The notes: generated by a model not told the origin, from the letters alone. Shown: positions 17,173 through 25,366, counted from the first letter of the stretch. The stretch is 52,882 nucleotides of DNA from Candidatus Dadabacteria bacterium (GCA_020849425.1 JADLGH010000057.1:1-52882), one strand, 5' to 3'. Made by a program: numbers and translations.

Positions 17173-17194
17173 GGACAGGCTTAACGGCCTGTCC
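17173..17194 (+). terminator. Hairpin just after hbd
   Basis: GGACAGGC pairs perfectly with GCCTGTCC over a 6-nt loop, 14 nt after the hbd stop. No strong T-run follows, so it may act as a 3' stabiliser instead of a classical terminator. Confidence 0.55.
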
Positions 17195-17258
17195 TTAACG
17201 CTATGGAGACTCGGAATCCGCCGTTTCGAGCGCAGCGAGAAATCACCACATTTCTGTC

Positions 17259-17279
17259 ATCCTGAACTTGATTCAGGAT
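17259..17279. repeat. Hairpin repeat, GTCATCCTGAA type
   Basis: ATCCTGAA, CTTGA loop, TTCAGGAT: a perfect 8-bp stem preceded by GTC. The same sequence recurs at 24887-24907. A weaker relative with a GAGC-type loop lies just upstream at 17223-17243. Confidence 0.75.
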
Positions 17280-17321
17280 CTCGTTTTTAGATTCTCTAAA
17301 AACATTAACAGAAAACGGATT

Positions 17322-17345
17322 CTACTTTTCTTTGACCAAAAGTAG
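17322..17345. repeat. CTACTTTT/AAAAGTAG hairpin repeat
   Basis: A perfect 8-bp stem with an 8-nt loop, followed by an AGCAAAA-TCACGGGCCGG flank. The same stem, with a different 8-nt loop and inverted orientation, is at 25166-25189. Stem kept while loop changed suggests selection or recent spread of the stem. Confidence 0.7.
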
Positions 17346-17354
17346 CAAAAGTCA

Positions 17355-17428
17355 CGGGCCGGGGACACGTAGTGTCGTTTTCGACGTAGCACCGAAGTTG
17401 CTGAAACCATTTGAAGCGCGGCTGGTGG
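17355..17428 (+). repeat. Module Q, copy 1
   Basis: A 74-bp segment starting CGGGCCGGGGACACGTAGTG. Its inverted copy is at 25293-25366 with 5 mismatches by eye. It contains the small inverted repeat GACAC-GTA-GTGTC, intact in both copies. Confidence 0.75.
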
Positions 17429-17474
17429 CAATAGCAGGGCGATGCCACTTCGAATTCCAGTGGGCGTGGCCCAC

Positions 17475-17553
17475 CTAAAAATCATCGTTCCTTCGCTAAA
17501 TCTTCCACCCACCCCATCCCCTGATAAGATTTTTAACGCTCATCCACTCGATT
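17475..17553 (+). repeat. Module P, copy 1
   Basis: A 79-bp segment starting CTAAAAATCATCGTTCCTTC. Its inverted copy is at 25059-25137 with 5 mismatches by eye. Copy 1 is separated from the CTACTTTT hairpin by module Q, but in copy 2 it follows the hairpin flank directly, so the order is modular. Confidence 0.75.
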
Positions 17554-17791
17554 ATCTCGACGGGGCAAGACTGGTAATTAAACAGTATAGACAACCGGCC
17601 AATGCTATAAATTATCAACCCAACTACGTCGATTTCCAGCGGACGTTGTCCGCCCAATTTTGACGTCCCGGAAAGGTATCGCTTCGCTGCAATAGCAGCT
17701 CGCAATATGAAAGGTATTACTACGGAGAGTCAAGCCGGTCCATCATTTCTCGCTACGCGAGAAATCTCCTTAATTCTTGTCATTCCTGCAA

Positions 17792-17815
17792 CGAATGCGG
17801 GCAAGTGAGTATTCG
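17792..17815. repeat. GTCATTCC hairpin repeat, variant CGAATGC
   Basis: CGAATGC, 10-nt loop (GGGCAAGTGA), GTATTCG. Relative to the common CGATTCC/GGAATCG form, two stem positions changed on both sides so pairing is kept. Preceded by GTCATTCCTGCAA and followed by GACGCC, as in the other copies. Confidence 0.75.
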
Positions 17816-17998
17816 GACGCCCCCGGCCGACTGCAATTAAGTACCTCCGGTACAGCTCGAAAGCGGCTCAAATCAAAATAGCAGGAATCCATTCAGTTTA
17901 TCCCTCTATTGTCCAAACCTATTAGAATCAGAGAACAATGCCGAGCGAAGTAAGAAATTTATTTTTTAGGTTTTTACCACGGATTGGACTGTTTCGGA

Positions 17999-19396
17999 TT
18001 ACCCCTTTTCGGAAATATATGCGACGGCCCTTCCGAGTCTCTTCAAGACCTCTTCCTTCCCCAGTATCTCCATCACCTCGAAGATGCCCGGGCTCACGGT
18101 CCCGCCGGTAAGCGCAACCCTGACTGGCTGCGCGACGGCCCCCATCTTCATTCCCCTCTCCTCCATTATCTTCTCGAAGGCGGCGTGAAGCCCGTCGCCC
18201 GTGAACTCGCCCGCCGCCAGCCTTTCCGTAAGGTCCCTGAGCGCCTCGCCCGTTTCCGGGGTAAGGAACTTCGCCGCGGCCTTCTCGTCGAAAGTAATCT
18301 CGTCCGCGTAGAAGTATCCGATCGAATTCACTATATCCAGGAGCGTCTTCGCCCTCTGCCCGAGCTCCTTTACTATCATCTCCAGCTTCCGGCCGGGCTC
18401 GGCGTTTATTCCCCTTTCTTTCAGCATCGGCAGTACGAGCGCCGCTATCTCCCCTGCGGGCCTGTTCCTTATATACCACCCGTTAAGCCAGTCTAGCTTC
18501 TCCATGTTAAAGACGGCTGCCGACTTCCCGACGTTATCCAGCGTGAATTTCCCGACGAGCTCCTCCCTCGTGAAAATCTCCTGGTCCCCGAACGACCACC
18601 CGAGCCTCGTGAGGTAATTTACGAGCGCGTCGGGAAGGTATCCCTGGTCCCTGTACGCGATGACAGACGTATCCCCATGCCTCTTGCTGAGCCTCTTTCC
18701 GTCGGGGCCTAGTATCATCGAGACGTGCGCCATCTCCGGCATGTCGAGCGAGAGCGCTTTATATATCAGCGCCTGCCTCGGCGTGTTGGTGAGGTGGTCG
18801 TCCCCCCTTATCACGTGCGTGATGTTCATTTCCGAATCGTCGGCGACGACGGCGAAGTTATAGGTCGGAAACCCGTCCGTCTTCAATATGACGAAGTCGT
18901 CTATGTCGGCCGCGTCGAAGCGGACGACGCCCCTCAGCAAATCCGTGACCTCTATCGCCCCCTCGTCCGGCGTCCTGAGCCTGACGGCATAGGGTTTTCC
19001 CGGCGCAGCGTTCACTTCCGCCCATTCGCGCCTGTACCTGAACACCTCGCCCCTTTCCTGCGCTTCCTTTCGCCTGGCTTCTAGCTCCTCTGAGCTCACG
19101 TAACACCTGTACGCGTCGCCCGATTCTATGAGCTTCCCGGCGAGCGACTTGTACACGTCCAGCCTGTCCGACTGCCTGAACGGCCCCTCGTCCCAATCCA
19201 GCCCGAGCCACGTCATCCCCGCGATTATCTCGTCTATGGATTCCTCGGTCGAGCGCTCGCGGTCCGTGTCCTCTATCCTGAGGACGAACGCCCCCCCGTA
19301 GTGCCTCGCGAAGAGCCAGTTGAATATGGCGGTCCTTGCGCCGCCTATGTGTAGCGAGCCGGTCGGGCTCGGTGCGAAACGGGTTCTGACTGTCAT
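17999..19396 (-). CDS. gltX: Glutamyl-tRNA synthetase
   Basis: Charges tRNA-Glu. The 465-residue class I synthetase begins TVRTRFAPSPTGSLHIGGART (HIGH as HIGG, residues 16-19). It has the tRNA- and Glu-binding LRIEDTDRERS, FPTYNFAVVADD, and the KMSKS equivalent KRLSKRHGDTS. The C-terminal anticodon-binding domain is complete. Discriminating or non-discriminating charging (Glu or Gln tRNA) cannot be judged by eye. The promoter lies right at the start codon and no ribosome site is seen, so it is probably leaderless. Its 3' end faces a repeat-rich gap. Confidence 0.96.
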   Translation of the reverse strand: MTVRTRFAPSPTGSLHIGGARTAIFNWLFARHYGGAFVLRIEDTDRERSTEESIDEIIAGMTWLGLDWDEGPFRQSDRLDVYKSLAGKLIESGDAYRCYVSSEELEARRKEAQERGEVFRYRREWAEVNAAPGKPYAVRLRTPDEGAIEVTDLLRGVVRFDAADIDDFVILKTDGFPTYNFAVVADDSEMNITHVIRGDDHLTNTPRQALIYKALSLDMPEMAHVSMILGPDGKRLSKRHGDTSVIAYRDQGYLPDALVNYLTRLGWSFGDQEIFTREELVGKFTLDNVGKSAAVFNMEKLDWLNGWYIRNRPAGEIAALVLPMLKERGINAEPGRKLEMIVKELGQRAKTLLDIVNSIGYFYADEITFDEKAAAKFLTPETGEALRDLTERLAAGEFTGDGLHAAFEKIMEERGMKMGAVAQPVRVALTGGTVSPGIFEVMEILGKEEVLKRLGRAVAYISEKG

Positions 19397-19405
19397 GGGG
19401 GTTTA

Positions 19406-19434
19406 ATGTTAATTTAGAGTCCGGGGTCCGTCAA
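19406..19434 (-). promoter_or_regulatory. gltX promoter, leaderless type
   Basis: On the minus strand: TTGACG, 17-nt spacer, TAACAT, then 9 nt to the gltX ATG. The intervening nine bases end in a C run, with no Shine-Dalgarno. Confidence 0.6.
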
Positions 19435-19460
19435 ATACGGCCCCTCCGGCCGGGGAGGCT

Positions 19461-19766
19461 TCATTCCTGCGGTTCTTCTCCCCTTAAAAGCGCGTCGAGG
19501 GCGCCGCTTTTTTCGAGCTTCGAAAGCTCGGCGAACCCGCCTATGAACCTCTCACCTACGAGTATCATCGGAACCGTCCTCCAGTTGTGCTTCTTTTTGA
19601 GCCCGGCTTTCCGCTCGGGGTCCGAGGTGAGGTCTATTTCGGTGAATTCGACGCCCATTTTCCCGAACAGCGCTTTTGCGGCGCGGCAATACGGGCATGT
19701 GTCGATTGTATAAACGGTTATACTGACCACTTCTATTCTGCGCCCCTTGCGCGACGGGCGCCCCAT
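19461..19766 (-). CDS. Glutaredoxin
   Basis: Small cytoplasmic thiol oxidoreductase, about 101 residues. It has VYTIDTCPYC with the classic dithiol CPYC site, the cis-Pro loop WRTVPMILV and GGFAEL for glutathione binding. The start is uncertain: the ATG at 19766 adds a basic 12-residue leader, while a GTG about 36 nt inside would start directly at the first strand. The longer track start (19829) is unlikely because it runs into the divergent lipoprotein promoter region. It lies 64 nt upstream of gltX in the same direction, but gltX has its own promoter. The C-terminus is Glu-rich. Confidence 0.9.
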   Translation of the reverse strand: MGRPSRKGRRIEVVSITVYTIDTCPYCRAAKALFGKMGVEFTEIDLTSDPERKAGLKKKHNWRTVPMILVGERFIGGFAELSKLEKSGALDALLRGEEPQE

Positions 19767-19886
19767 AAGGTTTAATATGCTTGGTTTCCCGGGAGATTCA
19801 AGTAAGATTGAAATCCCCGACGGCCTCAAATCTGTATAATGTACGGATTTGGCTGTATCTTTAAGGTTCGTATGTCATTTTGTCCT

Positions 19887-20429
19887 ATGAAAAAGAACAT
19901 TGCCGCGCTCACGCTCGCGCTCCTGTTTCTGACGTCATGCTCGCTCACTAAATTCGTGGGCTACTACAGGTCGGCGGGCCAGGAAGACAGCGGGAATCTC
20001 AGCGGTCTCGTCTACACCACGGACGACACCTCGTACAAAATCGGCGAGCTCCCGCCCGGCTGGTCCCGTGTCGATATAAAAGGCGGCGACCTCGCGTTCG
20101 GCGACGCGTCCGGCGACTCGACCATCACGGTCAACTCCACCTGCGACGAAAGGAAAATGCGCTACAGCTTAAAGGCCCTCTCCGAATCCCTCATAATCGG
20201 CATCTCGGGGAAGGAAGCCGAGTCCCGCGAGCCGATAACCATAGACGGGCAGGAGGCGCTCCGGACGATATACACTGGCTCCCTCGAAAACGTCCCGGTG
20301 AAAATAGACGCACGTGTTTTTAAGAAAGGAATTTGCATATATGATTTCACTTACGCATCGTCGCCCGAAGGCTTCGGTGCGGGAGAGGCTGCATACGACA
20401 GCTTCGTCTCACAGTTCAGGGTCCTTTGA
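19887..20429 (+). CDS. Predicted lipoprotein upstream of mlaE
   Basis: A 180-residue protein with a lipoprotein signal peptide: KKN, a hydrophobic stretch and lipobox LTSC, so it should be lipid-anchored in the cell envelope. The ATG at 19887 is chosen because the signal peptide begins there. The mature part has IGELPPGWSRVDIKGGDLAFGD, resembling domains of unknown function in envelope lipoproteins. I do not recognise a named family. The stop (TGA, 20427-20429) lies 2 nt before the mlaE ATG, so the two are almost surely co-translated. A lone TATAAT at 19835-19840 may be the -10 for both. Confidence 0.8.
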   Translation: MKKNIAALTLALLFLTSCSLTKFVGYYRSAGQEDSGNLSGLVYTTDDTSYKIGELPPGWSRVDIKGGDLAFGDASGDSTITVNSTCDERKMRYSLKALSESLIIGISGKEAESREPITIDGQEALRTIYTGSLENVPVKIDARVFKKGICIYDFTYASSPEGFGAGEAAYDSFVSQFRVL

Positions 20430-20431
20430 CT

Positions 20432-21214
20432 ATGGTCGCGAGCTACATAACCAGGTTCGGAGATTACTTCATATCCCTCATCGAGCAGATGGGCGAGATC
20501 GGTCTTTTCATTTACAGCGCCGTGGTCGCGTCCGTGACGCGCCCTTTTAACTTCCGTCTCGTCATGGAGCAGATAGACGAAATCGGCTTTAAATCCATTC
20601 CGATAGTAATAGCCTCCGCCATGGCCATAGGCATGGTCATGGTGGTCCAGCTCGCCTGGGGATTCGCGTGGTTCGGGGCGAAGGGCATAGTCGGCCCGGT
20701 GGTTTCCCTGTCGTTCGTAAGGGAGCTCGGCCCCGTGGTCGCGTCCCTTCTCGTCGGGGGCAGGGTAGGCTCCGGTATAACGGCGGAAATAGGCTCGATG
20801 AAGGTGACCGAGCAGATTGACGCGATAAGAACCCTCGGCGCCGACCCGGTCCGGAAGCTCGTCGTCCCGCGTCTCATCGCTTCCGTTATAGCGTTCCCGT
20901 TCCTCACGGTTATAGCCGACTTCACGGGCATCTTCGGGGCGCTTTTAATGTCCATGATCGACCTCGACGTTCAGCCCCGACTCTTCATTTCGAGCATCCT
21001 CGAATGGGTGACGATAAACGACTTCATAAGCGGTATATCCAAGACCTTCTTCTTCGGGATTATAGTCGCGATAACGGGCTGCTACATTGGCATGCGGGCC
21101 GACGGCGGCACCCAGGGCGTCGGCAGGGCGACGACCCAGACCGTGGTCGTATCGCTCCTCCTCATCATCATAGGGGACTTCCTTCTTACGAAGCTCTTCC
21201 TTCTTTTACCCTAA
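20432..21214 (+). CDS. mlaE: MlaE-family phospholipid/ABC permease
   Basis: Inner-membrane permease of the Mla-type lipid transport systems. The 260-residue protein has five or six hydrophobic segments and the family core SFVRELGPVVASLLVGGRVGSGITAEIGSM followed by EQIDAIRTLGADPVRKLVVPR (coupling region for the ATPase). The ATG at 20432 is preferred to the TTG at 20426. MlaE normally works with the ATPase MlaF and the MCE protein MlaD, but neither lies next to it. Its only operon partner is the lipoprotein gene just upstream, and the following gene is convergent. The partners are presumably elsewhere. Confidence 0.93.
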   Translation: MVASYITRFGDYFISLIEQMGEIGLFIYSAVVASVTRPFNFRLVMEQIDEIGFKSIPIVIASAMAIGMVMVVQLAWGFAWFGAKGIVGPVVSLSFVRELGPVVASLLVGGRVGSGITAEIGSMKVTEQIDAIRTLGADPVRKLVVPRLIASVIAFPFLTVIADFTGIFGALLMSMIDLDVQPRLFISSILEWVTINDFISGISKTFFFGIIVAITGCYIGMRADGGTQGVGRATTQTVVVSLLLIIIGDFLLTKLFLLLP

Positions 21215-21253
21215 GATAAACGGGGTCAATCGGGTGGGGCGGACTTTACTGCT

Positions 21254-21748
21254 CTACCTTCCCGAATCGAGCTTTATCCTGAGCGCCTCTTCGTATTCGA
21301 GATATTTCCTATAGGCCTTTTCCGCGTCGCCCGTCCTTCCCTCGTTTTTCGCCGCGGCGTACTCGTTCTTCCAGTACTCGCTGCTACGCCTGAGCGAGTC
21401 CGCCGTGCTTCCGCCGGCGAGCCTGTAAGCGCCGCCGTTCTCCCCGCCGCCGTCCACGGCTCCGTATGTCTGGCCCCATATAGCGCCCTTGTGCGGGCCT
21501 TCCGGAGTAGTCTCCTCCGGCCGTGTGGGCTTTAAGCTCGCGTACTCCCGCCTTTCGCCCCGGGGTTTGGACGGGGTTTGATAAAAGGCTTCGTCCGGCA
21601 TGTCGGTTTTCGAATCCGACGTGTAGGTGACCGGAGCCGTTTCGAAGACAGAGGATAGTATGCCGTTATCGACGAGATAAATCGTCCCGGCAGCCGATCC
21701 GAATATAGTAAGAATGGTTATGCTCAGTATCTTCCCTATAGTCTCCAT
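21254..21748 (-). CDS. Membrane-anchored protein, unknown
   Basis: A 164-residue protein with one N-terminal membrane helix (ILSITILTIFGSAAGTIYLV), a long low-complexity middle rich in Pro, Gly, Glu and Thr (about 50-115), and a charged C-terminal helix rich in Ala, Glu, Lys and Tyr (YWKNEYAAAKNEGRTGDAEKA). The ATG at 21748 has GAGAGG 6 nt upstream; the track start at 21778 lacks support. No family recognised. The C-terminal helix looks coiled-coil or TPR-like, but there is only one unit. It is monocistronic and convergent with mlaE. Confidence 0.7.
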   Translation of the reverse strand: METIGKILSITILTIFGSAAGTIYLVDNGILSSVFETAPVTYTSDSKTDMPDEAFYQTPSKPRGERREYASLKPTRPEETTPEGPHKGAIWGQTYGAVDGGGENGGAYRLAGGSTADSLRRSSEYWKNEYAAAKNEGRTGDAEKAYRKYLEYEEALRIKLDSGR

Positions 21749-22074
21749 TGCACACCTCTCAAGGTTTTCGAACCCCATGAAAGGCCTACCCGCCCCTTCC
21801 CCATCCTTCCTTATCCGGCCCGACGAGCCGCTTAAAATATTCTACCCTATTTTAGATATTTGGAGACATAAATTGACTCATCTTCGCATCTACGGGACAA
21901 TTAATTTAATAAATAAAGTAATCTGTGACAAATACTAGTCAATATTGCGCAAATTGTCAATAAAGGCAAATATTGCCCACGCGCACCTAAAATTGCCAAC
22001 TCGCTCATAAATAAGGATTTCTTCACTCCCGGCCCGCGTGAAGTTATACTACCTCCAGGGGTAAACTACCGTCC
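21749..22074. promoter_or_regulatory. AT-rich divergent control region before pncB
   Basis: A 326-nt gap with no gene. It is AT-rich near 21840-21990 and has small palindromes (TTGCGCAA near 21946; GGCAA-ATA-TTGCC near 21965-21977). Next to pncB, CTTCAC (22021-22026) and GTGAAG (22038-22043) form an inverted repeat with an 11-nt spacer that abuts TATACT (22045-22050), a plausible -10. The inverted repeat would overlap RNA polymerase and could be an operator. Confidence 0.4.
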
Positions 22075-23631
22075 ATGAACAATAACCTTTCAGAAGGAAT
22101 ACTATTTACAGACCAGTACCAGCTCACGATGGCCCAGCTTTACTACAGGTTCGGGCTTCATGACATGCACGCACAGTTCGATCATTTCTTCAGAAGCTAC
22201 CCGGACTACGGCACGCACAAATCCGGCTACTGCGTGAACGCCGGGCTCGAATGGCTCCTCGACTGGATGAAGGAATCCCGTTTCGGCGAAAACGAGATCG
22301 CGTATCTCAGGTCCCGCAAGGGAAGCTCCGGCTCCCCCATATTCGGCGGCGACTTCCTCGCCTGGCTCCAAAAGAACGGCGGCTTCGAGGGCATAACGCT
22401 CCAGTCTGTCCCCGAGGGCAGGGTAGTCCATCCGAACGTCCCGATAACGGTAATCCAGGGGCCGCTCCCTATGGCCCAGATACTCGAATCCCCTCTCCTT
22501 AACAAGCTCAACTACCAGGTACTCATCGCGACGAAAGCGGCGAGGATAAAAGAGGCGGCGCGCGGCCGCCCGATACTCGAGTTCGGTATGCGCCGCGGGC
22601 ACGACAAGGGCGTAAACGCCGGCGTCAGGGCCGCGCTCATAGGCGGGGCGGATTTCTCCTCGGGCGTCGGCATATCGGCGGTCCTCGGCTTTCCGCCCAA
22701 GGGCACCCACGCCCACAGCATGGTGCAGGTCTTCATGGCCTTGGGCGAGGGCGAGCTCGGGGCGTTCAGGGCCTACGCCGAGGTCTACCCCGACGACTGC
22801 CTCCTCCTGGTCGATACGATCAACACGCTCGAAAGCGGCGTCCCGAACGCCATAAAGGTCTTCGAGGAGCTAAGGCGCAAGGGCCACAGGCCCGTCGGCA
22901 TAAGGCTCGATTCGGGCGACCTCGCCTTCCTCTCGATCCAGGCCGCGCGTATGCTTAACGAGGCCGGCTTTCCGGATACGAGCATCGTCCTCTCGAACGA
23001 GCTCGACGAGCTCGTCATATGGCAGATAATCACGCAGATCGAAGAGGAAGCCCCCCGCTACGGCGTCGAGCCCGACAGCCTCGTAAAAAGGCTCGTCTAC
23101 GGCGTCGGCACGAGGCTCATCACGTCCAGGGGCGACTCCGCCCTCGACGGCGTATACAAGCTCGTCTCTGTGAAGGAAGACGGCAAATGGGTGCCCGCGA
23201 TAAAGATATCCGAAACCCCCAAGAAAACCCTCAACCCCGGCAACAAGCTCGCCTGGCGCATATACGACAAGAGAGGCAAGGCCACGGCCGACCTCCTGAC
23301 GGTGGACGGGGAAGAAGTCCGCGGCAAGGACGTCCTTAAGCTCCGGCATCCGTTCGACATCTCCAAGTTCAGGATCCTCCGGGGGGGCGACATAAGCGCC
23401 ATCGAGCCGCTCCTCGTCACTGTGCTCGACGAGGGGAAGCTCGTCTGCGACCTCCCTTCGATAGAAGAGATGAGGGCGCGCAGGATATCGGACATCGAGC
23501 GGCTCGACCCCGGCGTAAGGCGGATAATGAACCCCCACTTCTACCACGTCTCCCTCTCGGAAAAACTCTGGAGCTTAAAGCACGACCTCATACACTCGGT
23601 CGAAAGCGGCGAGGGCAAAACCATCCCCTAG
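22075..23631 (+). CDS. pncB: Nicotinate phosphoribosyltransferase
   Basis: First step of NAD salvage from nicotinate: nicotinate plus PRPP gives nicotinate mononucleotide, with ATP use. The 518-residue protein opens [17 protein letters not shown] (family N-terminus). It contains [12 protein letters not shown] around the catalytic region, [19 protein letters not shown] and the PRPP/phosphate-binding [14 protein letters not shown]. This layout is of the longer NAPRTase type, related to the animal enzymes. The ribosome site is poor: AGGGG lies 14 nt upstream. It is monocistronic, convergent with nitrilase 1, which has no obvious functional link. Confidence 0.93.
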   Translation: MNNNLSEGILFTDQYQLTMAQLYYRFGLHDMHAQFDHFFRSYPDYGTHKSGYCVNAGLEWLLDWMKESRFGENEIAYLRSRKGSSGSPIFGGDFLAWLQKNGGFEGITLQSVPEGRVVHPNVPITVIQGPLPMAQILESPLLNKLNYQVLIATKAARIKEAARGRPILEFGMRRGHDKGVNAGVRAALIGGADFSSGVGISAVLGFPPKGTHAHSMVQVFMALGEGELGAFRAYAEVYPDDCLLLVDTINTLESGVPNAIKVFEELRRKGHRPVGIRLDSGDLAFLSIQAARMLNEAGFPDTSIVLSNELDELVIWQIITQIEEEAPRYGVEPDSLVKRLVYGVGTRLITSRGDSALDGVYKLVSVKEDGKWVPAIKISETPKKTLNPGNKLAWRIYDKRGKATADLLTVDGEEVRGKDVLKLRHPFDISKFRILRGGDISAIEPLLVTVLDEGKLVCDLPSIEEMRARRISDIERLDPGVRRIMNPHFYHVSLSEKLWSLKHDLIHSVESGEGKTIP

Positions 23632-23729
23632 GCGGCCCGGCGTGCTTTGTACCCGCACCGGGCCCACCGTCATGTGATTTTTTATCGGAACGATGCTATG
23701 TAAGTGAAACGTATAAACGCGTCCGTGCT

Positions 23730-24740
23730 CTATTTCGCCGCGTTTCTCTCGGCCGCCCTGGCGGCCGCCCCGTTCTTCCTGGCCGGCGCCGCCTCGGGCT
23801 CCTTCTCCGGCTTCCCGTCCCGGGACGGGTCGTAACCCTCGATTTCTAGCCTGAGTATGTCGGGACGCGAGAAATGCCCGACCCCGTCTATGACGGCCTT
23901 CGCCCTTATGATGAGGCTTGGGTCTATCTCCGCGTAAACGATGTCTTCCTTATCGTATATCGGGCCCGCGAGGTAATCCCCCCTCGGGCTTATGATCCCT
24001 GTCCCGCCCGGGAAGTCCCAGGGCGTATGTTTCTTTAACGGGAAGCTGTCCGGGACCATGTCTTCCGTTATGTAGGCAGCCGAGGCGATGACGAAGACCT
24101 GGCCCTCGAATGCGTACTCGCGGCTGGCGAAATCCATCGTCGGCTTCACGAACCCGTGCCCGGCCCAGAGCCCCGCGTGTATCTGCTCTCCCTTTAAGAA
24201 CATGGCGGCCTTGGCCAGCGTCATGTGGTGCTCGTAACAGAAAAACCCGCCGACCTTCCCCAGGTCCGTGTCGAACACGCCCAGGTCCTCGGCCGTGCCC
24301 ATGCCCCATATGCACTTCTCGCTGTCGATGGACATCAGCTTCCTGTGCCTGCCGAGTATCGTCCCGTCCTTGTCTATATACAATATAGTGTTGTATAGGG
24401 TGCCGCCCTCTTTCTCGTTCACCCCGATGACGACGTACGCTCCGGCTTTCTTCGCCGCCTTGCAAAGCTTCTCCGTGTCCGGGCCCGGTATCTCGACCGA
24501 GTTCCTGTGGAGCTCCACGTATGCGTCCAGGATGAGCTTCCTCCCTTCCGCCGATCCCAGGTCCTTGGGCCAGTAGGGATAGGTCGGGATAATGGCCTCC
24601 GGGAACACTATGATGCTCGCCCCGTTCCCGCCCGCCTCTTCAATGAGGCTTACGACCTTTCCTATCGTTTCGGCCTTGTTGAGGAACACGGGGGACATCT
24701 GAACGGCGGCCGCCGTGAATTTTCCTGTTTCGTTATTCAT
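23730..24740 (-). CDS. Nitrilase-family hydrolase 1
   Basis: Carbon-nitrogen hydrolase, 336 residues, of the nitrilase branch. The catalytic triad is present: Glu48 (FPEAIIPTYPYW), Lys134 (GRHRKLMS) and Cys168 (GGFFCYEHHM). The Cys loop reads CYEHHM where nitrilases usually have CWENxM, which may alter the substrate pocket. The IPTYPYWP segment after Glu is typical of true nitrilases rather than amidases. The C-terminal 30 residues are Ala/Pro/Lys-rich and likely disordered. It likely turns a nitrile into an acid plus ammonia, but cyanide-active relatives exist. It has its own promoter and a leader hairpin, with GGGAGG as ribosome site. Confidence 0.88.
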   Translation of the reverse strand: MNNETGKFTAAAVQMSPVFLNKAETIGKVVSLIEEAGGNGASIIVFPEAIIPTYPYWPKDLGSAEGRKLILDAYVELHRNSVEIPGPDTEKLCKAAKKAGAYVVIGVNEKEGGTLYNTILYIDKDGTILGRHRKLMSIDSEKCIWGMGTAEDLGVFDTDLGKVGGFFCYEHHMTLAKAAMFLKGEQIHAGLWAGHGFVKPTMDFASREYAFEGQVFVIASAAYITEDMVPDSFPLKKHTPWDFPGGTGIISPRGDYLAGPIYDKEDIVYAEIDPSLIIRAKAVIDGVGHFSRPDILRLEIEGYDPSRDGKPEKEPEAAPARKNGAAARAAERNAAK

Positions 24741-24757
24741 ATTGGTGCCTCCCGACT

Positions 24758-24774
24758 CTCCCGATGCGCGGGAG
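24758..24774 (-). promoter_or_regulatory. Leader hairpin of nitrilase 1
   Basis: CTCCCG and CGGGAG pair over a 5-nt loop inside the predicted 5' leader, about 10 nt upstream of the GGGAGG ribosome site. It could influence initiation or mRNA stability. Confidence 0.45.
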
Positions 24775-24798
24775 CTGTTGTTATCGCTCGCAAAGTCA

Positions 24799-24828
24799 AT
24801 TATCGCACGACTGCAAACGAAGTGTCAA
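24799..24828 (-). promoter_or_regulatory. Nitrilase 1 promoter
   Basis: On the minus strand: TTGACA, 18-nt spacer, GATAAT. The transcript would have a leader of about 50 nt. Confidence 0.55.
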
Positions 24829-24886
24829 TCAAATAACTATTATACACACTCGCTGCGGTATCCAGCCGCGACCCCACATTTCCGTC

Positions 24887-24907
24887 ATCCTGAACTTGAT
24901 TCAGGAT
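24887..24907. repeat. Hairpin repeat, GTCATCCTGAA type, second copy
   Basis: Same ATCCTGAA-CTTGA-TTCAGGAT hairpin as at 17259-17279, in the same direction and also followed by CTCGTTTTT. Confidence 0.75.
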
Positions 24908-24939
24908 CTCGTTTTTCGTCTTTCTTGTTTTAAAAACTG

Positions 24940-24964
24940 GATTCCCGATTAAGGCGCTCGGGAA
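24940..24964. repeat. ATTCCCGA/TCGGGAAT hairpin repeat
   Basis: A perfect 8-bp stem with a 9-nt loop, ending GAATGAC. Read on the other strand it is GTCATTCC...GGAATCCA. That is the shape of ATTCCC-N-GGGAAT intergenic repeats known from other bacteria, such as the Neisseria dRS3 elements. Confidence 0.65.
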
Positions 24965-25058
24965 TGACGCACTTAGGAGCACTGACAAATCATAATATTG
25001 CAAGCCGTGCGAGCGGCGAAGCAATACCCCTCCGGGCCGTCAAAATTGGCGTTAAGAA

Positions 25059-25137
25059 AATCGAGAGGATGAGCGTTAAAAATCTGACCAGGGGATGGGG
25101 GAGGTGGAAGATTTAGCGAAGGAACGATGATTTTTAG
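25059..25137 (-). repeat. Module P, copy 2 (inverted)
   Basis: Reverse complement of 17475-17553 with 5 mismatches in 79 bp by eye. Confidence 0.75.
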
Positions 25138-25165
25138 CGTAATTTTTCCCGGCCCGTGATTTTTG

Positions 25166-25189
25166 CTACTTTTCATCTAGGAAAAGTAG
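25166..25189. repeat. CTACTTTT/AAAAGTAG hairpin, copy 2
   Basis: Same 8-bp stem and 8-nt loop length as 17322-17345, with loop sequence CATCTAGG instead of CTTTGACC. Confidence 0.7.
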
Positions 25190-25292
25190 AGAACCCTTTC
25201 TCCATATCTACCAGCTACCACAGAACGTCCCCCGCAAGGCCGCCAACCCCGCAGACTCTACCAGCTTTCGAAGTAGCAGCACACTGCTACTA

Positions 25293-25366
25293 CCACCAGC
25301 CGCGCTTCAGATGATTTTAGCAACTTCGGCGCTACGCCGAAAACGACACTACGTGTCCCCGGCCCG
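25293..25366 (-). repeat. Module Q, copy 2 (inverted)
   Basis: Reverse complement of 17355-17428 with 5 mismatches in 74 bp by eye. This copy also forms the perfect stem TTCGGCG-TAG-CGCCGAA, which is broken at two positions in copy 1. Confidence 0.75.

Larger units (their letters stand above)
17159..17998. repeat. Repeat-filled gap between convergent hbd and gltX
   Basis: No believable gene lies here. The 840 nt contain at least five hairpin-forming repeats and two longer modules that recur in inverted orientation at 24.9-25.4 kb. Also present is a perfect 9-bp hairpin at 17745-17765 (ATTTCTCGC, TAC loop, GCGAGAAAT). Short ORFs in the track at 17273-17705 fall entirely inside repeats and are rejected. 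Confidence 0.8.

Noticed and set aside
17159-17998. Insertion sequence remnant
   Set aside because: No transposase-like reading frame and no long terminal inverted repeats bound the region; the content is short hairpin modules.
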